A stretch of 64,000 nucleotides of DNA. It comes from an uncultured Flavobacteriales bacterium. Lineage in GTDB: Bacteria > Bacteroidota > Bacteroidia > Flavobacteriales > BACL11. The position numbers and the translations under genes were made by a program. The notes under the pieces are model-generated. The model saw nothing but the letters and a program-made list of their open reading frames with translations, had not been told where the DNA came from and made no database searches. Where the stretch lies: positions 1 to 64,000 of the forward strand of contig CAJQRK010000003.1 in NCBI GenBank assembly GCA_905612305.1, given 5' to 3'. This document shows positions 49,371 through 58,142 of the stretch, piece after piece; the stretch's first letter is position 1; each line of letters starts with the position of its first letter.

Positions 49371-50305
49371 TATTTTTGTTTTGGTAAAAATATCTCGGCC
49401 ATCATGCATCTTACACTTCCTCCTCCACAAGTTTCAATTGTATCTAAACTGCTGTGTAAAATAGGGCAATATCTTTCAATCGTATTTTTTTGTTCTACCG
49501 TTAAGCAACTATAAGCCGAGCTGGACATTACAAGGTAAGGCTTATCCCCCATTACTTGTAACATATTTCCAGTAAATCTTTGGTTCTGCGCTTCGGTAAT
49601 TTCAATAATTTTTTTACCTGTTTCTTCTATATTTTCAATTATATTTTCTCTTTCTAGTACATTATCAATTGCATCCAAGCAAATAACTGTAAAATTATCC
49701 CCCACACACATCATCACATTAGTATGATAAATTGCCATGCGTTCCCCATTCACATCTTGGTTTGCCGTAAAACAAACAGGTCTGTAACCAAACTCCTCGC
49801 AGAATTGCATTACTGCCATCTCATCTGTTCTAATAGAAATAGCTGCATAACAAATCTTATTTTCTCTATCAAGAACCATACTGCCTGTTCCTTCCAAAAA
49901 TTTGTCATGATCTTCAAATTCCGTAAAATCTTTAATTTCTTCAATAACAAAACCGTATTCATCTACTAAGGCGTCAAGAATATCTTCCCTTCTTTCATCT
50001 CTTCTGTTTTCTGCACACATAGGGTATAAGCCAACCACTCCGTCATTATGAAAAGAAACCCAGTTATTCGGAAAAATAGAATCAGGAGTATCAGTAGCTT
50101 TATCATCTTCTATTACAATAACATTCACGCCAACACTTTGTAATTTTTCTGCCAAAGAATTAAACTCATTTAGCGCATTTTCTTGAATTTTATCAGATGT
50201 TAAATTATCCAATGCTTGCTGATAATAATTGTTTACTGCAGTTTGCTTGTTATATCTAAAGCCTACTGGTTTAATCATCATTATGCTATTTGTAATTTGT
50301 TTCAT
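49370..50305 (-). CDS. Guanidino-group-modifying enzyme family, CtlX-type citrulline utilisation hydrolase
   Basis: MKQITNSIMMIKPVGFRYNKQTAVNNYYQ; DSIFPNNWVSFH; EGTGSMVLDR; ETCGGGSVRCMMAEIFLP. Confidence 0.82.
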   Translation of the reverse strand: MKQITNSIMMIKPVGFRYNKQTAVNNYYQQALDNLTSDKIQENALNEFNSLAEKLQSVGVNVIVIEDDKATDTPDSIFPNNWVSFHNDGVVGLYPMCAENRRDERREDILDALVDEYGFVIEEIKDFTEFEDHDKFLEGTGSMVLDRENKICYAAISIRTDEMAVMQFCEEFGYRPVCFTANQDVNGERMAIYHTNVMMCVGDNFTVICLDAIDNVLERENIIENIEETGKKIIEITEAQNQRFTGNMLQVMGDKPYLVMSSSAYSCLTVEQKNTIERYCPILHSSLDTIETCGGGSVRCMMAEIFLPKQK

Positions 50306-51219
50306 TATTCTCTTATTAATGGAATTGTTGAACATCTAAGTAATCCTTCCATTTTTGCGATTTCAGCATAAGGCACTTCCTCTACTGTAAACCCTCTTTC
50401 TCTTAAGTTCTCATTCAATCTTGTAAATCCACTTTCTGAAACAATAACCTTTTCAGAAATTGAAAATACATTTGCATTCATATTGTACATTTCTTCTTTG
50501 GATATTTCAATAATATTTTCTGCACCAAAGTAATTCATCAAAAAATCAACATCTGATTCATTTTTAAAACCACCCTTATACAGAATAGCATTATTCTTTC
50601 CTATCGGCTGAAAACAACAATCCAAGTGTAAAGCATTTTCTCTTGGATCAATATCCGATTTGTTCAATTCAAAACTCTTTACTTTCTTAGTAGGAAATGC
50701 TGCTGCTAAAAAATTAAGTCCAGCTCTATTGGTCCGAGCAACTGTATACTTTTTAAAGTCTTCTGCTTCAGAATATCCTACAAAAATACATTCATTCCAA
50801 GGTATTACATCACCTCCTTCTACCCTTGCTTTTGATGGCATTTTCAAAATCAATTCAGACGGAATCTGACTTATTAAATCATCAATAGCAGACACCTCTT
50901 CTTTCCTGTTCTTAATAATATTAGGCAGCGCTAATTTATCAGCAATTACAAAAGCAATATCACGAGAGAAGATCTGATTCAATCCATTAATGTTTTTCGG
51001 CCTAAGCACCTCTATACCATACTTTTCAAGTACATCAACTAAAGCGTTTATTTCTCTTATACAATCTTGCTCAACAGGGTAAGTGCCAGCAATAATATGT
51101 TCTTTTGATTTAGGGTCGTAACATTCCTCAAGTTTAGGCATGCCTCCAAAATCATCAGCAATACCTACTATAACTGCGCTAAGTTTTCCTGTTTCATTTG
51201 TTATATTTATCTTTATCAT
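50305..51219 (-). CDS. Arginine deiminase / amidinotransferase superfamily protein (DDAH-like)
   Basis: FSRDIAFVIADKL, ARVEGGDVIPWNECIFVG, LHLDCCFQPIG, MEGLLRCSTIPLIRE. Confidence 0.8.
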   Translation of the reverse strand: MIKINITNETGKLSAVIVGIADDFGGMPKLEECYDPKSKEHIIAGTYPVEQDCIREINALVDVLEKYGIEVLRPKNINGLNQIFSRDIAFVIADKLALPNIIKNRKEEVSAIDDLISQIPSELILKMPSKARVEGGDVIPWNECIFVGYSEAEDFKKYTVARTNRAGLNFLAAAFPTKKVKSFELNKSDIDPRENALHLDCCFQPIGKNNAILYKGGFKNESDVDFLMNYFGAENIIEISKEEMYNMNANVFSISEKVIVSESGFTRLNENLRERGFTVEEVPYAEIAKMEGLLRCSTIPLIRE

Positions 51220-51352
51220 AATGAACTGCAAATTTAACGAACAACATCATATTTTCTAATGCAATTCTGAAATTGTTTTTACAATTCGCATTTATTAACA
51301 ATTTAATGGGGAAATAATAGTTTCTACTACTAATGCAATTCAAATGTATTTG

Positions 51353-51360
51353 TATTTTTG
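51353..51360 (+). promoter_or_regulatory. Bacteroidetes -7 element (TATTTTTG) of ftsK
   Basis: TATTTTTG 3 nt before ATG 51364 and 9 nt before ATG 51370. Confidence 0.5.
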
Positions 51361-51363
51361 AAA

Positions 51364-53760
51364 ATGAGTATGACAAAACAGAAATTAAAATTAAAACCAA
51401 AGAGGCTCTTTAACTTTGAAGCCATCAAAGCTCCTTTTAAAAACAAGAATAATCAGAAAATTTTTGCTACTGGTTTAATTCTAATTTCTTTGTATTTACT
51501 TATCGCTTTTACTGATTTCTTTTTTCAATGGAAAGCTGATGACAGCTTAGTTTCTGGAAAAGGCCTTTCTGATATTATTACTGAAAAGAAAATAACCAAT
51601 TCTATGGGAGGATTAGGCGCTTACATTTCTAATTTACTTATTAAATTATGGTTCGGACTTACAGCTTTTTTTATTCCGCTTTTCAGTTTATTGGCAGGAT
51701 TAAAAATACTTGGATTCAAAAAATATTCTCTCAGTAATTTTATTTTTAACGGAATATTAGGAATACTAATTATCCCTATTTTTATTCGTCATTTTTTTAA
51801 TAGCACAATTACAGCAGGCGGCATAGGTATTTACACTAACGATTTGATAAACTCGGCTATTGGTTATTTAGGAACTTCTCTTTTACTGATTACAATTTCC
51901 TTACTTTATATTGTTATTTCATTTGATATTAATGCTGAGAAAATTCAACATCTTATTAAAAAAATAAAACCTAGCCCAATACCAGTGCAAGACACAAAAA
52001 TTGAGGAAGAACCAACTCCTTTTGGGAACAGTTCAGCAACAACACTTGAGGAAAAACCAATTAACACCCTTAGTGATACAAATGCTCATTTAGAAGTTGA
52101 GCCTGCTTTAATTACACCTCAAATTGAAAACACTGAATCTAGTGATAAAAAAAAGGACTTGGGTCTAGAGGTAACTGAAACGGCAGAGGAAGAAGTTCTT
52201 AGCAAAACCGAAATTGAACAAAAACTAAAAGAACTTGGGGATTTTGACCCTACTCTTGAACTTTCACAATACAAAATGCCTCCAATCTCATTGCTTAATG
52301 ATTATGGAGGTAGTAAAATTGAAATAGACAAAGACGAACTTGAAAACAATAAAAACCGGATTGTAGAAACCTTAGGGCATTACAAAATTGGAATCGCATC
52401 CATTTCTGCTACTGTAGGCCCAACCATTACGCTTTATGAAATAGTCCCTGAGGCAGGAATAAGAATTTCAAAAATTAAAAACCTAGAAGATGATATCTCC
52501 CTTAGCCTTGCTGCTGAAGGAATACGAATTATTGCGCCTATACCAGGAAGAGGGACAATAGGTATTGAAGTGCCTAATAAAACTAAAAATACGGTTTCCA
52601 TGCTGGAGGTATTGCAATCAGAAAAATTTCAGAATAGTGAGATGGAATTACCTATTGCACTAGGTAAAACAATATCAAATGAAACCTTTGTAGTAGATTT
52701 AGCAAAAATGCCTCACCTATTAATGGCGGGTGCAACAGGGCAAGGAAAATCAGTTGGATTAAATGCAATACTTATTTCCTTATTGTATAAAAAACATCCT
52801 TCACAAATTAAGTTTGTACTGGTAGACCCTAAAAAAGTAGAGCTGACATTATTTAAAAAAATTGAACGCCACTATCTTGCAAAATTACCTGGCGAGGAAG
52901 ATGCTATTATTACCGATACCAAAAAAGTAGTGAATACTGTAAATTCATTATGCATTGAAATGGATGAACGCTATGAGCTTTGTAAAACTGCACAATGCCG
53001 AAACATTAAGGAATATAATGCAAAATTTATCAGCAGAAAATTAAACCCAAATGATGGGCACAGATTCTTACCCTACATAGTATTAGTGATTGATGAATTT
53101 GCTGATTTGATAATGACCGCAGGTAAAGAGATAGAAACCCCTATTGCTCGTTTGGCGCAATTAGCTCGTGCAATTGGTATACATTTGATTGTTGCCACAC
53201 AAAGACCATCCGTAAATGTTATTACAGGACTTATAAAGTCAAATTTCCCAGCTAGAGTTGCTTTTCGAGTAACCTCAAGTATTGATTCAAGAACCATTAT
53301 GGATAGCAAAGGTGCTGAACAATTAATTGGTATGGGAGATATGCTTATTTCCACAGGAAGTGATATGACTCGTTTGCAATGCGCCTTTATTGACACACCT
53401 GAAGTAGAAAAAATATGTGAGTTTATTGGTTCGCAAAGAGCCTACCCACAAGCCTACGTATTACCAGAATATGAGGCAGAAGCAGAGGCCGTAGGAGGGA
53501 AAGCTGACTTAGATGATAAGGACGCTATGTTTGATGAAGCAGCTTTACTTGTGGTTCAACATCAGGCAGGCTCAACATCCATGATACAAAGGAGGTTAAG
53601 GTTAGGATTCAACCGTGCAGGACGCATTATAGACCAATTGGAAGCAGCTGGAATAGTTGGACCATCTGAAGGCAGTAAAGCCCGGAAAGTAATGGTTAGA
53701 GACGAAATGGAACTAGAAGAATTATTAAGAAATCTACATAACAATAGAAAGTCAATATAA
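51364..53760 (+). CDS. ftsK: DNA translocase FtsK/SpoIIIE
   Basis: 4-TM N-terminus; MAGATGQGKSVGLNAILISLLYKKHP; VLVIDEFADLIM; C-terminal gamma winged helix SMIQRRLRLGFNRAGRIIDQLEAAGIVGPSEGSKARKV. Confidence 0.95.
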   Translation: MSMTKQKLKLKPKRLFNFEAIKAPFKNKNNQKIFATGLILISLYLLIAFTDFFFQWKADDSLVSGKGLSDIITEKKITNSMGGLGAYISNLLIKLWFGLTAFFIPLFSLLAGLKILGFKKYSLSNFIFNGILGILIIPIFIRHFFNSTITAGGIGIYTNDLINSAIGYLGTSLLLITISLLYIVISFDINAEKIQHLIKKIKPSPIPVQDTKIEEEPTPFGNSSATTLEEKPINTLSDTNAHLEVEPALITPQIENTESSDKKKDLGLEVTETAEEEVLSKTEIEQKLKELGDFDPTLELSQYKMPPISLLNDYGGSKIEIDKDELENNKNRIVETLGHYKIGIASISATVGPTITLYEIVPEAGIRISKIKNLEDDISLSLAAEGIRIIAPIPGRGTIGIEVPNKTKNTVSMLEVLQSEKFQNSEMELPIALGKTISNETFVVDLAKMPHLLMAGATGQGKSVGLNAILISLLYKKHPSQIKFVLVDPKKVELTLFKKIERHYLAKLPGEEDAIITDTKKVVNTVNSLCIEMDERYELCKTAQCRNIKEYNAKFISRKLNPNDGHRFLPYIVLVIDEFADLIMTAGKEIETPIARLAQLARAIGIHLIVATQRPSVNVITGLIKSNFPARVAFRVTSSIDSRTIMDSKGAEQLIGMGDMLISTGSDMTRLQCAFIDTPEVEKICEFIGSQRAYPQAYVLPEYEAEAEAVGGKADLDDKDAMFDEAALLVVQHQAGSTSMIQRRLRLGFNRAGRIIDQLEAAGIVGPSEGSKARKVMVRDEMELEELLRNLHNNRKSI
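53530..53756 (+). repeat. Direct repeat copy 1 (ftsK gamma-domain coding sequence)
   Basis: Starts tttgatgaagcagctttacttgtggttcaacatcag; first 79 nt identical to copy 2 at 54099. Confidence 0.95.
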
Positions 53761-53762
53761 AA

Positions 53763-54320
53763 ATGAGAGAAGTTCAGTGTAAATCGTGCAAAGCCCCAAA
53801 TGATCAAGCCAATACTAATTGTGGATTCTGTGGCAATGAATTACAGAAAGAGGTAAAGGAAAATGAAACTAGTGCTAAAGAATACTACTCATTCTGTGAT
53901 GCAGAAGAAATAATGGATAGATTTGAAGAAAATAGATTAGTTGATGGTGTAGATTATAAAACACACTACGACAGAGCTCATAGACGAGGTGATGTGCCAT
54001 CTTACATAACAGCAATAACAGATAAAGCAAAAGAAATCATTAAGGAAAAAACAATAAGGGACATTGGTAATGCGGACTTGATGGTCAAAGATGATTTATT
54101 TGATGAAGCAGCTTTACTTGTGGTTCAACATCAGGCAGGCTCAACATCCATGATACAAAGGAGGTTAAGGTTAGGATACAACCGTTCAGGAAGCATTATA
54201 GACCAATTGGAAGCAGCTGGAATAGTAGGGCCATTTGAAGGCAGTAAAGCCCGAAAAGTATTGGTGCGGGATGAAATTGAACTGGATGAATTAATAAAAA
54301 ATATGCATAACAATGAATAA
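53763..54320 (+). CDS. Zinc-ribbon protein with stand-alone FtsK-gamma winged-helix domain
   Basis: VQCKSCKAPNDQANTNCGFCGNEL N-terminus; C-terminus LFDEAALLVVQHQAGSTSMIQRRLRLGYNRSGSIIDQLEAAGIVGPFEGSKARKVLVRDEIELDELI. Confidence 0.9.
   Translation: MREVQCKSCKAPNDQANTNCGFCGNELQKEVKENETSAKEYYSFCDAEEIMDRFEENRLVDGVDYKTHYDRAHRRGDVPSYITAITDKAKEIIKEKTIRDIGNADLMVKDDLFDEAALLVVQHQAGSTSMIQRRLRLGYNRSGSIIDQLEAAGIVGPFEGSKARKVLVRDEIELDELIKNMHNNE
54099..54316 (+). repeat. Direct repeat copy 2 (paralogue of ftsK gamma-domain sequence)
   Basis: 79-nt perfect match to 53530-53608, then scattered substitutions without indels. Confidence 0.95.
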
Positions 54321-54939
54321 AATATTTACAATATTATCACTTACACTAAGCACAATACTTTTTGCTCAGGACCAAGTAGCTAAAGATGTATTGGATAAAT
54401 TAAGTACAACAACAAAGTCCTATAAAAATATGACAATAGGTTTTGATTTTATTTTTGAAAACACAAACCAAAATATTAAAGAAACTCAAAAAGGAATATT
54501 AATATTGGAAGATGAAAATTTCAAATTAGAAATGGATGATCAAACTATTATTAATGACGGAGAAAGTCAATGGGTTTACCTTACTGACATGAATGAGGTG
54601 CAGATAATGGAACATGATCCAGAAGATGATATGATGAGTCCGAATAAACTGTTTACTATTTATGAAAAAGGATATAAATACACTTATGTAGGCGCTGAAG
54701 CTGAAAAAGGAAAACGAGTACAAATTATTGATTTATTCCCTGTAGAAAGTGGCGCCTTTATGAAAGTAACTTTAGCTGTTGATGCCGCCAAAAACCAATT
54801 GCATAGAATTACTATGCACGATAAAAATGGCGGAACTTATACCTATTTGATTACTTCATTCTCAAGCAATAACACTATAAAACCTTTTACTTTTAATGCT
54901 ACTGATTTTCCTGGAGTAGAAGTGATTGATTTGAGATAA
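54313..54939 (+). CDS. lolA: LolA-like outer-membrane lipoprotein carrier protein
   Basis: Signal peptide; LDKLSTTTKSYKNMTIGFDFIFENTNQNIKETQKGILILEDENFKLEM. Confidence 0.85.
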   Translation: MNKIFTILSLTLSTILFAQDQVAKDVLDKLSTTTKSYKNMTIGFDFIFENTNQNIKETQKGILILEDENFKLEMDDQTIINDGESQWVYLTDMNEVQIMEHDPEDDMMSPNKLFTIYEKGYKYTYVGAEAEKGKRVQIIDLFPVESGAFMKVTLAVDAAKNQLHRITMHDKNGGTYTYLITSFSSNNTIKPFTFNATDFPGVEVIDLR

Positions 54940-54961
54940 TCAGATTGTGCCATACATAAGC

Positions 54962-56296
54962 CTATCTAATTAAAGTGATGTTTCCACTCTCCTTTCTAAC
55001 TTTTCCTAATTCATCTTTTATTATAATTAGCCAACTATAGACGTCATCTGGAGCGTTCTCTCCATTCCAGCAATTGCTTATACACTCTCCTTTCGAATCA
55101 TCTTCAGGGGCTTTATCAGTAAAAAATATTTTTTCACCCCATTGATTATAAACAGCAAATTCATAAGAGAGATATTCATCCATTCTTAAACCTTTTGGCC
55201 CAAAAGCATCATTCTTTTTATCACCATTTGGCGTAAATGAATTTGGCATATAAAACACAAAATCATAATACATTATAATCTTTTGGATAATCGAGTCTAT
55301 ACACTGATTTGTGTCTGTTACAGTTAAGGATATATGATATATTCCAGGATCTTCAAATTGATAATATGGAGATTGTGAAGCATCTGAAGTCTCATATAAA
55401 TAAGCACCAGAGCTATCATTATCCATATTCCAAAAAACTGACGCTGCATTTAATGTTGTATTGATAAAATTCATCTCTGGCTGAATAGTGGAAACACTAT
55501 AAGGAGTATATTCAAAATCTGCAATAGGATTTCCAAAGACAGAAAACAACTTTGTGGTAGAATCCTTACATCCAAAATCTGAGATTACAAGAATTTTAGC
55601 ATAATAGTCTCCAATTGCTGAATAGATGTTAGTGGCACTATCACCATAACTTAAATTACCATTTCCTAAATACCATATCTTTGTAATAATACTATCCGAG
55701 ATAATAGACGATTGATCTATAAATGTAGTAGGGCTATTCACACAAACTCCATCAACAATAAAATCTGCAAAAGGATTTGAATGCGCATCCACAGTAATTG
55801 AATCACTATTATTTGAACATCCATTTGTATCTATAACAGTTATAAAATAACTACCAGAAGTATCACCAAAAGTATATATTAATGTATCATCATTACTCCA
55901 TATATTACTTACATAGCTAGAGTCAACTTGCAATCGGACACTATCCCCCTCACAAAAAGAGGTAGGTCCTATTGCAAATATATTTGGATTTGGTAAATTA
56001 TGAATTTCCACTAAGATACTATCGTATCCACTGCAACCGTTTGCATCTATTTCTTCTACTTTAAGCATAACCACACCAGTATTGTTAAGGTCAATTAAAA
56101 CCTGATGATTGTTATTTGTTAAGGTAGTATCAATAGTTGCTAATGACGGATCAACAGACCAATCAAAAAATGATGTAGGATTATCTGGTACTCCAAAATT
56201 TAGGGAATCACCTATACAAAGGTGTACCACATTTTGAGCACTTAATCTAATGGAAACTGCAAAAATCAATAATATGACTAATTTTAGTCTATTCAT
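54962..56296 (-). CDS. PKD/Ig-like domain protein with gliding-motility C-terminal (T9SS type B) domain
   Basis: C-terminal FYMPNSFTPNGDKKNDAFGPKGLRMDEYLSYEFAVYNQWGEKIFFTDK...VYSWLIIIKDELGKVRKESGNITLIR. Confidence 0.9.
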   Translation of the reverse strand: MNRLKLVILLIFAVSIRLSAQNVVHLCIGDSLNFGVPDNPTSFFDWSVDPSLATIDTTLTNNNHQVLIDLNNTGVVMLKVEEIDANGCSGYDSILVEIHNLPNPNIFAIGPTSFCEGDSVRLQVDSSYVSNIWSNDDTLIYTFGDTSGSYFITVIDTNGCSNNSDSITVDAHSNPFADFIVDGVCVNSPTTFIDQSSIISDSIITKIWYLGNGNLSYGDSATNIYSAIGDYYAKILVISDFGCKDSTTKLFSVFGNPIADFEYTPYSVSTIQPEMNFINTTLNAASVFWNMDNDSSGAYLYETSDASQSPYYQFEDPGIYHISLTVTDTNQCIDSIIQKIIMYYDFVFYMPNSFTPNGDKKNDAFGPKGLRMDEYLSYEFAVYNQWGEKIFFTDKAPEDDSKGECISNCWNGENAPDDVYSWLIIIKDELGKVRKESGNITLIR

Positions 56297-56312
56297 TCTT
56301 AGTTATTTATAC

Positions 56313-58073
56313 TTAATTATGCCAAATTGGCCCTGGTGTTGGTAATGGATTGATCTGTAAATCAACTTGTAATGGTGGACTTACACAAGTGCTTGGCTGA
56401 TCAACAACCCAATATGGATATGTAGTAACAGCATTAGCATTACCAACCACGGTAATTGGAGGAGTAAATGATGCTCCAGTTCCAATCTGATTAGCTAATA
56501 ATGCATTATCATACCATATTAAATTAGAACCAGTTGGCGTAAGAGCAGGGTTAGAATCACCATAACAAATCTCATAAGGGTTAGGTGTTATTGTAGGAGC
56601 TCCAGGTAAACTAATAATCTCAAATATAAATGATAAAGCTCCTCCCTCACAAGTTGTAGTAGAATTAGTTTCTGTCAACCAGAAAGTATATGTATTTACA
56701 GCTGTCTGAGTTGGCGTAAATGTAGAAACAGATGTAGCGACAGGTATAGCTAAAGGGTTTGTTGCAGGATCAACATCATACCAATTAAAAGTAGTTGTAC
56801 CTGTACTTCCAGTTCCTTGAGCTGCTGTAAATATTGGATTAGCATCTCCATCACAAATAACTGAAGATGGAGCAGCAGAAACAGTTGGTACTAATGGCAA
56901 CTCATTGATAGTAAAGGTTGCTTGACTAGAAACGCTACTACATGTTGTGGTAGGATCTGTCTCTGTCAGGTAATAAATATAGGATCCTGGCAGTACTTGA
57001 GTTGGAGTACAAGTAGTTGCTCCTGCAATAACAGTAGTTAAGGCAGCATCAGAATACCAAATAAATGTACCTGCTGCCCCTCCAGTATTGGCAGTAAAAT
57101 CACCCGGAAGATCTCCTGCACATATTTCTATTGGATCTGGTATTATTGAAGGTGCAGCTGGCTGTACATGTATAGTGAATGTAAAAGTAGTTTGTAGACT
57201 TGTGCATGAACCTACCTCTTCTTCAACGTTGTAGTCATAAGAACCTGGATTAACTTCCGTAGAAGTATAAATATTTATATTGGCAGCTACCTGAGTACCT
57301 GTAAGATTATCATACCAGTTAAAGGTAGATCCTGCACCAACTGCTGTCATTAGTGGATTTGTTGGATCACCAAAACAAGCTTCATACGGTAAGGGCAATA
57401 AAGAAGTTGGAGCCGCTGGCAGACCTGTTACTGTTACTGTTACCATAGTAGCAGACCCTTCACATCCATTTGCACTTTCTTCTGTTACCCAATAATCATA
57501 TGATTGAACTAATCCAACACCAGGATCTGGATATGATATTAGTTCTTGATATGTTGGTGCAGTAGCTAGTAATGTAGTTAATGCGGCATCTGCATACCAA
57601 TTAAACACATTATTACCTGTTCCTCCACCAGTTGTTGCTGACATAACAGGATTAGCATCCCCGAAACAAATAGCCGCAGGATTTGATGCTACAGGAAAGC
57701 TTGCTAAATCCTCAACAGTAATAGTTAGCACAACAGGTAGAGCACTACATGAGGTTGTAGTATTTGTTTCTACAAAAGATAACTCATAAACCCCTGGCTG
57801 ATTCCAGTCAATATAAATTAACCAATCATTTGCTGAAGGCGTAATATCAGCAATACCTGCGGCAGGAGGTAAGCCTGTCGCTTGATCAACTACCGACCAA
57901 ATATAGGCTGAGGTAGAAATAGGAATTACCTCATAGGGTTCCGATAATGTATTTACACAAATTATTTGTGTAATTACATCTGTTGATGTAACAGTTTGAG
58001 CCATTAAATGGCTGTTGCCTAAAAATATCGCAACTATTGCAAATACTTTTAGAATTTTTGTTTTTGTTTTCAT
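56313..58073 (-). CDS. Secreted multi-Ig-like repeat protein ending in GPIWHN
   Basis: Signal peptide; five or more repeats of type (A/V/E)ICxGDxNPxxTA...F(N/I)WYxD...; C-terminus PLPTPGPIWHN*. Confidence 0.85.
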   Translation of the reverse strand: MKTKTKILKVFAIVAIFLGNSHLMAQTVTSTDVITQIICVNTLSEPYEVIPISTSAYIWSVVDQATGLPPAAGIADITPSANDWLIYIDWNQPGVYELSFVETNTTTSCSALPVVLTITVEDLASFPVASNPAAICFGDANPVMSATTGGGTGNNVFNWYADAALTTLLATAPTYQELISYPDPGVGLVQSYDYWVTEESANGCEGSATMVTVTVTGLPAAPTSLLPLPYEACFGDPTNPLMTAVGAGSTFNWYDNLTGTQVAANINIYTSTEVNPGSYDYNVEEEVGSCTSLQTTFTFTIHVQPAAPSIIPDPIEICAGDLPGDFTANTGGAAGTFIWYSDAALTTVIAGATTCTPTQVLPGSYIYYLTETDPTTTCSSVSSQATFTINELPLVPTVSAAPSSVICDGDANPIFTAAQGTGSTGTTTFNWYDVDPATNPLAIPVATSVSTFTPTQTAVNTYTFWLTETNSTTTCEGGALSFIFEIISLPGAPTITPNPYEICYGDSNPALTPTGSNLIWYDNALLANQIGTGASFTPPITVVGNANAVTTYPYWVVDQPSTCVSPPLQVDLQINPLPTPGPIWHN

Positions 58074-58142
58074 GACCTTAACGTTTTTAATTAATAATTG
58101 TTTTTAGTTTAGTTATTGTTAATATTTAATTTAATATTCATT

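Noticed and set aside
53073-53396. 107-aa minus-strand ORF
   Set aside because: Antisense to the FtsK motor domain.
56313-58073. Periodic nucleotide similarity suggesting a DNA repeat array or CRISPR
   Set aside because: Period corresponds to degenerate ~80-aa Ig-like protein repeats; no identical spaced repeats.
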